The position numbers were made by a program, and so were the translations under genes. Below the pieces are notes generated by a model, which saw only the letters and a program-made list of their open reading frames with translations, made no database searches and was not told where the DNA came from. A DNA stretch of 64,000 nucleotides from assembly GCF_002929305.1 (NCBI RefSeq), contig NZ_PJIO01000012.1:32628-96627 (forward strand), in the 5' to 3' direction. Numbering within the stretch: the stretch's first letter is position 1; each line of letters opens with the position of its first letter. The DNA comes from Arthrobacter sp. GMC3 (GTDB taxonomy: Bacteria; Actinomycetota; Actinomycetes; Actinomycetales; Micrococcaceae). Below, one piece after another: positions 1 to 6,307 of this stretch.

Positions 1-1
1 C

Positions 2-643
2 TTGGTGATTTACCGACACCAGGTGCTCAAACAGGCCGATACCGTGTTGGCGATGTTCCTCCAATGGCAGGACTTCACAGCCACAGAAAAGCAGCGTGCC
101 TTCGATTTCTACGACCCCATCACAACCGGCGACTCGACGCTGTCCGCGTGCGTCCAAGGCATTCTGGCAGCCGAGGTCGGGTATGGTGAAGTTGCTCTGA
201 AGCATTTCACAGAGGCCTTGTTCATCGACCTGGACAACTCCCACGGCAACACGATCGATGGGGTGCACATCGCGTCCACAGGCGGGATCTGGAGTTCGCT
301 AGTCTGCGGCTTCGCTGGCATGCGGGACCAAGGTGAGGTTCTACACTTCGATCCGCGCCTACCTGCCAATTGGGAGGGACTGACGTTCCGACTCAAAGTC
401 CAGGGCCGTCTGCTGTCTATAGGACTCTCACAGGGTTCCATAGCACTCTCCCTAGTGCTGGCAGCCGGGCACAGCGAATCTTCGCTGTGTGTCCGCGTCC
501 GTGGTCACAACGTCACCGTCGGCGCACACACTGTCACGGTGCGGCTTGAGACGGTACCGGTGCCTCCGCCATCGATCTTCCCGACCCAACATCCCACCGC
601 AGAAATTCCGTTGATCGGGAGCTGCCAAGGCGCACGTGCATGA
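2..643 (+). CDS. GH65 glycoside phosphorylase, C-terminal part (cut by window edge)
   Basis: This is the last 213 residues of a family 65 glycoside phosphorylase (maltose/trehalose/kojibiose phosphorylase group); the reading frame is open to the left edge, so the catalytic part lies outside the window. It aligns almost residue for residue with the C-terminal quarter of the full-length GH65 enzyme at 6308-8740 (shared blocks such as QADTVLAMFLQWQ, DPITTGDSTLSACVQGI and HIASTGG), so the two are paralogs. The part seen covers the end of the (alpha/alpha)6 barrel and the C-terminal beta-sheet domain. The two copies diverge after about residue 140 and point in opposite directions, with about 5.7 kb of IS debris and an EamA/LysR pair between them. 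Substrate cannot be told from this part. Confidence 0.9.
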   Translation: MVIYRHQVLKQADTVLAMFLQWQDFTATEKQRAFDFYDPITTGDSTLSACVQGILAAEVGYGEVALKHFTEALFIDLDNSHGNTIDGVHIASTGGIWSSLVCGFAGMRDQGEVLHFDPRLPANWEGLTFRLKVQGRLLSIGLSQGSIALSLVLAAGHSESSLCVRVRGHNVTVGAHTVTVRLETVPVPPPSIFPTQHPTAEIPLIGSCQGARA

Positions 644-890
644 GAGACGGCAGTTGGTGTCAGGCCAAGGCCCGGGGCGCTGAAACCCTAGGCCCTACAA
701 CCGTTAGCATTCTTCAATGCGTGCGGCGCGTGGCGTCCACGCCAGCTTGGTAATCGGCGGCACCACTTTCGTTTGCTCAATGGCGCCGATCACACCCTGG
801 TTTGAGCACTCAAGCTGAAGCCGAGTTCAGATTTCATGCCGTAACTTCTGCTATCTACTTCCTGAATCACCGACCGGATTGGCGGCGGAG

Positions 891-987
891 AATGTCTCAC
901 TTCCAAGTGACTGGGGCACTGCGCCCGAATGGTGATTTGAGACGTGCGCCACGAGGCGCTTGTTGTTCGAATGGAGGTGTGAGACAT
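891..987. repeat. Inverted IS-like end pair around ATGTCTCAC
   Basis: ATGTCTCACTTCCA at 892-905 faces TGGAGGTGTGAGACAT at 972-987, with a further GAGACGT copy between them at about 940. Inverted GTGAGACAT-type ends with internal repeats are common at IS21-like element termini, so this may be what is left after an element lost its interior. The family assignment is a guess. Confidence 0.35.
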
Positions 988-1315
988 CTTCGTCTGCTGG
1001 CACTCGTAGGTGCTCGAAGAAGCTGACGGTAGCTGAGCCCATGGATTGATGGGCGAGGTGGGAGCAGCCGTGACAAAGTCGGAACGGTCCGGGATTCCTT
1101 GATGGACTGGGTCTGGTGAGCGCGGCGGGAAGGTATATGTAAGGAACCGGTGTTGTTAAACCTCTTTAATCAGTGCCTGCTCAAACTGCCATAATCAGTC
1201 AACACAAGCAGCCGAATCCACCCCATAGTTCCTAGGGTTACTTGACTGAGAAAGGGTGAATGCGGGCCGTTTCCGCCATGGACCAAGCAATAGCCCGCCG
1301 GTTTTCACCAAGTCC

Positions 1316-1352
1316 GTTGCTTTTTAGGTGTCTTCGCCACCTAAAAAGCAAC
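1316..1352. repeat. Perfect 15-bp hairpin
   Basis: GTTGCTTTTTAGGTG at 1316-1330 pairs exactly with its reverse complement at 1338-1352 around a 7-base TCTTCGC loop. The stem contains a run of five T facing five A, so it would form a strong structure on either strand and may act as a bidirectional terminator between GH65 and the IS3 element; there is no classic T tail after the stem. Confidence 0.6.
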
Positions 1353-1496
1353 AGACTCAACGATGCCGTTATTTCCCCCCTGGCCTGGTCTAATCGATGC
1401 ATCAGGAGGATTGGCCGCTAGGAGCCAGTGCACATTTAGACGGCCACATTCGCCGGGACTGCCCCGGGTTTCATTGACTCTCGGGGTTTAGTGTTT

Positions 1497-2360
1497 CTAG
1501 GCGGTTTTGAAGCCGGTATTCATTGTCTCAAACTCGATCGGGGTTAGCCGGCCAAGTCGTCGGTGTCGGCGTTTTCGGTGGTAGGTTTTCTCGATCCAGG
1601 TCACGATCGCCAGCCGCAGCTCCTGCCGTGTAGCCCAGCGCTGCCGATCCAGGACGTTCTTCTGCAGCAGCGCGAAGAACGACTCCATCGCGGCATTGTC
1701 AGCGCACGCACCCACCCGGCCCATCGACCCGGTCAGCCCGTTGCTCTTCAGAGTCCGAACGAAGGCGTTGGAACGGAATTGAGAGCCACGGTCCGAATGC
1801 ACCACCGTTCCCTTTGGGGATCTGAGGGATACAGCGTTGCGGAGCGCGGCCACGGCCAGGGACGCCTTCATCCGTGAATCAATCGAGCAGCCGACGATCC
1901 GGATCGAATGAACGTCCTTGATCGCGCACAGATACAGCTTGCCCTCGTCGGTGCGGTGCTCGGTGATATCCGTCAGCCAGAGCCGGTTAGGTGCTGTCGC
2001 GGTGAAGTCCCGCTTGACCAGATCGTCATGGACGGGCGGACCTGCTTTGCGCGTCAAGCCGCGTTTCTTCGCGAACACGGACCAGATCCGCTGGCTGCTA
2101 CACAGGCGCTGGACCCGATTCTCACCCGCGGCCAGGCCCTGGTCCTTCAACTCGTCGGCAATAAACCTGTAGCCAAATGCCGGGTCGTCGCGATGGACAT
2201 CTAGCGCGGCGTTGATCAGGTGCGCATCAGCCCAATCCCGGTCCGTCAACGGAGCCGCCTTCCATGCGTAGAACGCCTGTTTGGAGAAGCCGAGTACCCG
2301 GCAGGCCACCGCGACGGGGACTCCGTCCTCGGCGAGGTCAAGGACCAGCGGGAACTTCAT
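1497..2360 (-). CDS. IS3-family transposase OrfB (DDE integrase)
   Basis: A 287-residue rve-type transposase. The DDE residues can be placed in WLTDITEH (first Asp), VVHSDRGSQF (second Asp) and DNAAMESFFALLQKN (Glu). An N-terminal HTH_21-like region (YAWKAAPLT through GYRFIADEL) precedes the catalytic core, as usual for IS3. Its ATG lies within the orfA stop, consistent with both translational coupling and programmed -1 frameshifting. The copy at 18733-19228 has lost the first half of this gene and changed the second catalytic Asp to His. Confidence 0.93.
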   Translation of the reverse strand: MKFPLVLDLAEDGVPVAVACRVLGFSKQAFYAWKAAPLTDRDWADAHLINAALDVHRDDPAFGYRFIADELKDQGLAAGENRVQRLCSSQRIWSVFAKKRGLTRKAGPPVHDDLVKRDFTATAPNRLWLTDITEHRTDEGKLYLCAIKDVHSIRIVGCSIDSRMKASLAVAALRNAVSLRSPKGTVVHSDRGSQFRSNAFVRTLKSNGLTGSMGRVGACADNAAMESFFALLQKNVLDRQRWATRQELRLAIVTWIEKTYHRKRRHRRLGRLTPIEFETMNTGFKTA

Positions 2361-2641
2361 TTTGGGGGCAGCTCCCGGGCGAAGAAGGCTGCGGCCCGGC
2401 GCAGAATCTCATTTTCTTGCTCCAGTAGCCGGATGCGTTTCTTGGCATCTCGCAGCTCGGCCGCCTCGGCAGCGCTCACGCCCGGGCGGGTGCCGTCCTC
2501 GATATCGGCTTTCTTGAGCCAGTTATGCAACGTCGCTTCAGAGATTCCGAATTCCCTGGCGATCTGGGCGATCGGCGCTTCATGCTTGCGGGCCACGGCA
2601 ACAACATCGCGGCGGAACTCGGCGGGGAAAGGCTTAGGCAT
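2357..2641 (-). CDS. IS3-family transposase OrfA
   Basis: A 94-residue OrfA with an N-terminal helix-turn-helix (about residues 10-45, EFGISEATLHNWLKKADIE) that recognises the inverted repeats, and a C-terminal leucine-zipper-like stretch (about 60-85, LRDAKKRIRLLEQENEILRR) for multimerisation. Its stop overlaps the start of orfB by four bases (ATGA). The last sense codons read CCC CCA AAA TGA, which contains the canonical -1 slippery heptamer C CCA AAA in the right phase. Slipping there would fuse OrfA to OrfB, as is known for many IS3 elements. No mutation is evident, so the element may still be active. Confidence 0.92.
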   Translation of the reverse strand: MPKPFPAEFRRDVVAVARKHEAPIAQIAREFGISEATLHNWLKKADIEDGTRPGVSAAEAAELRDAKKRIRLLEQENEILRRAAAFFARELPPK

Positions 2642-2708
2642 ATCAATATCCTTGCTGCAAGGAACATATCCTCACAAGTCAGGAGTCAAGCAAAGCCGGG
2701 GCAGTCCC

Positions 2709-2910
2709 AACCTATACCGCGACCTGGAGCATCCTCCCAGTCAAAGATCCTTCCGAGAGCACACCGCCGAGAGGCACTCAAACAGCACCACCTCATGGAG
2801 AACTGCCCATTACCGGTAGCGATGTAGGTTTGGTCCTGTTCGTAGCAGTGCTCGCTTTACTCGGGGGCGCCGCAATCACGATTCTCCGCACACGACGACG
2901 TAACACCTAA
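2709..2910 (+). pseudogene. C-terminal sorting signal of an LPXTG surface protein, severed by IS3
   Basis: Plus frame 1 stays open from the IS3 right end to TAA at 2908-2910. It reads a Thr/Pro-rich spacer (STPPRGTQTAPPHGE), then LPITG at 2803-2817, a hydrophobic stretch (VGLVLFVAVLALLGGAAITI) and the basic tail RTRRR just before the stop. This is the textbook sortase sorting signal: LPXTG, membrane span, positive tail. No start codon or signal peptide remains, because the upstream part is missing at the IS3 junction at 2708. The residues just after the junction (TYTATWSILPVKD) look like a terminal beta-strand of a wall-anchored domain. It is too short and lacks a start, so it cannot be a working gene. 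Confidence 0.8.
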
Positions 2911-2918
2911 CCTCAACG

Positions 2919-3173
2919 GGCACATCGCAGTTCAGCCTGACCCCTGAAAAAGCCAGGCTTGGACGAACATTGAAATCGTGGTGCCAAGAAAATCTCGCTT
3001 ACTTTATAACCCAAGACGCCTCGAACGGTCCCACCGAAGACAGTAGCGGATTCATTGAGACGACGTTGCGGATAGCGCGCGGGTTCAGGAACTTTGCGAA
3101 CTATCGATTGCGCGATCTGCTCAGCGCCGGCGGACAACGTCCGTATCGGAACCAACCGGTCAACCATGCCTAA
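2919..3173 (+). pseudogene. ISL3-type transposase, C-terminal fragment
   Basis: The frame reads LTPEKARLGRTLKSW, then AYFITQDASNGPTE and RIARGFRNFANYRLRDLL, ending at TAA 3173. This is the conserved C-terminus of ISL3-family (IS204/IS1001/IS1165 type) transposases, in which SNGPTEAIN-like and GFRN-NYRLR-like blocks follow the catalytic Glu region. Only about 80 residues remain; the N-terminal zinc-binding and DDE parts are gone. It abuts the severed LPXTG tail with almost no space. Confidence 0.75.
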
Positions 3174-3310
3174 TCACGAATAGCCGGATAAAGGCATATA
3201 AATTCAGGTATTTTCATCCACTGCCTCTGACGGTCGGCCAGAATCATGGTGGCCATTGCTCGGTTCGGTGTTAGGTAGACGGCGTTTGAGCAGGGCGGCT
3301 GCGAAGTCGT

Positions 3311-3452
3311 TTAGTTGATAGTGATGCCGGCTAGTTTGAGTGCCCGGTCTGGGTCGTTGCGGGCTGCGCGAGTGGCTTTAGCGAGGTTGGCTTCTCCTTG
3401 GAGTCGCAGAATCGTGATGGCGATGTTACGTAGGGAAGCCATGACGCGGGGG
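3311..3452 (-). pseudogene. ISAs1/IS4-type transposase, C-terminal fragment
   Basis: The minus strand reads PRVMASLRNIAITILRL then GEANLAKATRAARNDPDRAL and stops at TAA (3311-3313). Many ISAs1-like DDE transposases end in this way (VMASLRNLAI-ILRLAG-NIA-ALR-DP-RAL). About 46 residues remain and no start or catalytic region is present. Confidence 0.65.
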
Positions 3453-3626
3453 CTTCACCTTTGCCAAAAGGCTGGCGTCTACAAAGGCAGAGGAAAAATG
3501 CTCAATGCCGAGCAGGCGGCCGCACTCATTCGGCGCGCTGCCGCTGGCGAAGCGAAAGCCGCCCTCGCCCGAGAATTCGGAGTCAGTCGCCAAACCATCT
3601 ACCAATACATACGCCCAAACCCCTAG
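3450..3626 (+). pseudogene. Serine resolvase/invertase, C-terminal HTH fragment
   Basis: The frame reads QKAGVYKGRGKMLNAEQAAAL, then REFGVSRQTIYQYIRPNP and a stop at 3624-3626. It is the linker and helix-turn-helix (HTH_7) at the C-terminus of Tn3-type serine resolvases. The catalytic serine domain is missing; the codons upstream in this frame are antisense to the ISAs1-type fragment. Confidence 0.7.
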
Positions 3627-3699
3627 ATTGCCCCTGACGACACCTTTAGGAGTACCGGGCCAGTATGGGGAGATCAGTTAATTGATTCGTGATGGAATC

Positions 3700-4581
3700 T
3701 TAGCTCGTGGAAACATTCGCCGCTGGCGCGATGCTTCGTTGCCCCGTCCGGGCTGCGCCAATGCCCGCGGCGACGACGAGTAGTATTCCCACAATCGCAC
3801 CAACGCTGGGTATCTGTCCTAGAAACGTCAGCCCAACGGCCACAGCAATAGCCGGTTCCAGGCTCATAAGTGTTCCAAACGCAGCGACGCTTAACCGTCG
3901 AAGGGCAAAAAGTTCAAGACTAAAAGGGATCACTGGCATTAAGAGAGCCAGACCCAACCCGATAACAACAAGCTGCCAGGTGATGTGACCGAGAACCGAC
4001 GGCCCGACAACAACAGTGGCAACGATACCCGCAACCGGGATCGAAATAGCCAATGCCTGTAATCCTGCAGCCTGGTCCCCGGCCCGTTGCGTCAGCAAAA
4101 TATACGCCGCCCAGCAAACTGCGGCGCCGATAGCCAGAAGCACCCCCCACGGATCAGACATCCCGTGCCACGGTTCCGTCAGGGCCAGCACTCCTCCCAT
4201 GGCAGCGAGGGCCCACATTCTTTGGACGCCTCTCCCCTGAGCTATCGAAACACCCAATGGCCCCAGAAACTCCAAGGCGCTGGCCGTTCCCAACGGTATT
4301 CGCACCACGGCTCCCATAAACATCATCGTCATGCCCGCAGTCACAACACCAAGAAGGACGCACGTCCATATTGTTGAACGCCGAAGCGGCATACGCCAAG
4401 GACGAACAACCGCAAGAAGGATGACGCCGGCCCAAACAAGACGGAGCCATGCAACGCCCTGCGGACTCAATTGCTCCGACAGCCCAACAGAGGCAGCAAG
4501 TCCGAGTTGCACACAGACCATTGATCCAAGAGCCATAAACGTTCCGGCACGGGGACTTCTTGACCCCAGAGGTGTCTTCAT
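3700..4581 (-). CDS. EamA/DMT-family drug/metabolite exporter
   Basis: A 293-residue integral membrane protein of the drug/metabolite transporter superfamily, with about ten hydrophobic segments in two repeated EamA halves. Proteins of this layout (RhtA/YdcZ-like) usually export amino acids or small metabolites; the substrate here is unknown. I chose ATG at 4581 (MKTPLGSRSPRAG...) instead of the longer frame start at 4647, because CTGGGGGT sits just upstream and the extra residues would run into the regulator on the other strand. It is divergent from the LysR-type regulator at 4657, the usual arrangement for a LysR-controlled exporter. Confidence 0.85.
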   Translation of the reverse strand: MKTPLGSRSPRAGTFMALGSMVCVQLGLAASVGLSEQLSPQGVAWLRLVWAGVILLAVVRPWRMPLRRSTIWTCVLLGVVTAGMTMMFMGAVVRIPLGTASALEFLGPLGVSIAQGRGVQRMWALAAMGGVLALTEPWHGMSDPWGVLLAIGAAVCWAAYILLTQRAGDQAAGLQALAISIPVAGIVATVVVGPSVLGHITWQLVVIGLGLALLMPVIPFSLELFALRRLSVAAFGTLMSLEPAIAVAVGLTFLGQIPSVGAIVGILLVVAAGIGAARTGQRSIAPAANVSTS

Positions 4582-4656
4582 ACCCCCAGTAGACACAGAA
4601 AAGTTCATCGGCGTCCACGCGATAATTCCTAACAATTCGTTCAACATTCATGGACA
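4582..4656. promoter_or_regulatory. Divergent promoter region of exporter and LysR gene
   Basis: These 75 bases separate the two start codons and must hold both promoters and the regulator binding site. No T-N11-A palindrome stands out clearly. The assignment rests on gene arrangement only. Confidence 0.4.
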
Positions 4657-5655
4657 ATGGAAGTCGTGGAAACTCGAAGGCTACAAATCTTGCTGGAGCT
4701 CTCCAGGCTTGGATCGATGCGCGCGGTTGCCAACCTATTAGAAACGACGACCTCCACGGTCTCTCAGCAATTAGCAATACTGGCGAGGGAGAACGGTGCC
4801 GTGCTCCTAGAAGCAGACGGACGCGGCGTTCGATTAACACCGGACGGACGACGGTTGGCCGCTCACGCCAGCATTATCCTGGCAGCCGTCGCGGCCGCCC
4901 AAGCCGATCTAAACCCCGACGCGGCCCCAGCAGGGATCTTACGGGTGGCCGGTTTCAGCACAGCCATTCGAAGAACACTAATACCAATAATTACCGATCT
5001 CTCAGCTACCCATCCACAACTGGAAATCGTCGTGTCTGAACACGAACCAGTCGAGGCCCTGGCCCTACTAGACAAGGGCGAGATCGATCTAGCCATCACC
5101 TATGACTACAGCCTTGCGCCCTCAGAATTCGCACCCGAGCTCACGACTTCCCTCATCTGGTCCACGCCGTGGAGCCTAGGCGTTCAATCAAGCAGTGTAC
5201 ACATTCTCGACAAGCAAACCCTGAGCGGCAATTCCTCGCGGACCTTCGCAGCTTTTCGCCACCATAACTGGATCGGCAACTCCAGAAACACCGCCGATGA
5301 AGACGTCCTGCGGACCATCGCGTCCTTAGCCGATTTTCAACCAACCATCAAACATCGATCCGACAGCCTCGACCTCGTCGAAGACCTCGTCCTTGCTGGC
5401 ATGGGAGTAGGTTTACTCCCAACTGACCGCCCTGCCCGAGACGGAATCACCCTCCTTCCACTCGCTAATCCCGACGTACTCCTGCAAGCACACGCAGTCA
5501 CCAGAAATACTCGCCATCTATGGGCCCCGCTAGCATTGCTCCTGCAACGCCTAAATGTCGAGCGCTATTCTCACCAGGCTCACCCATACGAGCTGCGATC
5601 ACGGTCTCTAGGAGCCTTACCGCGTCTGGGGAAAGAAGCTGATGCTCGCCACTAG
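4657..5655 (+). CDS. LysR-family transcriptional regulator
   Basis: A 332-residue LysR-type regulator. The N-terminal winged helix-turn-helix covers about residues 5-65 (RLQILLELSRLGSMRAVANL then TTTSTVSQQLAIL), followed by a linker helix and a periplasmic-binding-like effector domain (about 90-295, starting ILRVAGFSTAIRRTLIP). The effector domain ends with GVGLLP, typical of the family. It probably controls the divergent EamA exporter in response to the exported compound. A long C-terminal tail (about residues 300-332) has no family counterpart I recognise and may be read-through into IS debris. Confidence 0.88.
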   Translation: MEVVETRRLQILLELSRLGSMRAVANLLETTTSTVSQQLAILARENGAVLLEADGRGVRLTPDGRRLAAHASIILAAVAAAQADLNPDAAPAGILRVAGFSTAIRRTLIPIITDLSATHPQLEIVVSEHEPVEALALLDKGEIDLAITYDYSLAPSEFAPELTTSLIWSTPWSLGVQSSSVHILDKQTLSGNSSRTFAAFRHHNWIGNSRNTADEDVLRTIASLADFQPTIKHRSDSLDLVEDLVLAGMGVGLLPTDRPARDGITLLPLANPDVLLQAHAVTRNTRHLWAPLALLLQRLNVERYSHQAHPYELRSRSLGALPRLGKEADARH

Positions 5656-5679
5656 TTGATTCTCTCGACATCGGCCTGT

Positions 5680-5905
5680 CTTCCACGCTCAAGAAACTCA
5701 AAAAATCGGACGGCCCTCAACCCCGGAGCGAAGGACGCGCTGGCCTACTTCGACCAGCGAGGAACATCGAACTGCACAACGGAGACCATCAATGGCAAGC
5801 TTGAACATCTCCTTGGCTTCTCCATAGGATCCAGCAATCTCACAAGCTACGTCGTTAGATTATTGTTGGATTCCGGCAGATTTGAAACGCAACCAAACTC
5901 TCAAT
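5680..5905 (+). pseudogene. ISL3-type transposase, second C-terminal fragment
   Basis: The frame reads GAKDALAYFDQRGTSNCTTE, TINGKLEHLLGF and NLTSYVVRLLLDSGRFETQ. This matches the C-terminus of the other ISL3 subgroup common in actinobacteria (YFDRPGTSNGPTEAINGRLEHLRG-like, then NLTNYI-RSLLETGGF-like). It is diverged (CTTE for GPTE), lacks a start and catalytic part, and is a different subgroup from the fragment at 2919-3173. With that fragment it brackets the EamA/LysR pair. Confidence 0.7.
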
Positions 5906-6307
5906 TCCGAAAGCCATTCTCTAAAGTTCGGAAGGCTTTAGCGAAGGGGCGGTTTCCCTGGTTTGCAGGGGAAGGCGATCCCTCCAAACCAGCTAGATTT
6001 GCGCGTCTACCTGCACGCCCTGCCCTCGCTGGACCACGCAAGTCGGCTCGGCCGCACCATCTATCAGCACGCATTTCGTTGATGGTCCGGCAGATTGGCG
6101 ACTGCGAGGTCCGAGTGCGCTCGCAAATGAATCAACGCCTGCTACAAGATCTCGAGAAATTCTTGGGCGTATTCACTTGCTTCCTCACCAACAGACATAC
6201 ATACCGATCACGAGGCGGTTTCATCCGTCAAAGTCCGCTGCATATATTAACGAGAAGAAATCGTGAAATGGCGTCGAGTAGCTTCCCAAAAGGCCCCTAT
6301 TCGTCGT
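5906..6307. other. Gap without recognisable gene
   Basis: The only structure seen is an inverted repeat CTGGTTTG (5958-5965) / CAAACCAG (5985-5992). The open frame running through it to 6426 has no family resemblance, and its end lies antisense to the GH65 gene. Confidence 0.4.

Larger units (their letters stand above)
644..1454. other. Intergenic stretch with IS-like ends, no gene
   Basis: No convincing coding sequence is seen. It contains a pair of inverted IS-like ends (891-987) and a perfect 15-bp hairpin (1316-1352), listed separately. The short open frames here lack family resemblance and ribosome binding sites. Confidence 0.5.
1455..2708 (-). mobile_element. IS3-family insertion sequence, apparently complete
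   Basis: A 1254-bp element bounded by imperfect inverted repeats of about 25 bp. The outer 13 bases GGGACTGCCCCGG (from 1455) match the reverse complement of CCGGGGCAGTCCC (to 2708), and TTGACTC is shared further in. It carries orfA and orfB in the minus direction. No clear target duplication is visible (left flank CGCC, right flank AACC), which suggests the flanks rearranged or diverged after insertion. A truncated second copy lies at 18733-19228. The right end interrupts the frame of an LPXTG surface protein. Confidence 0.9.
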
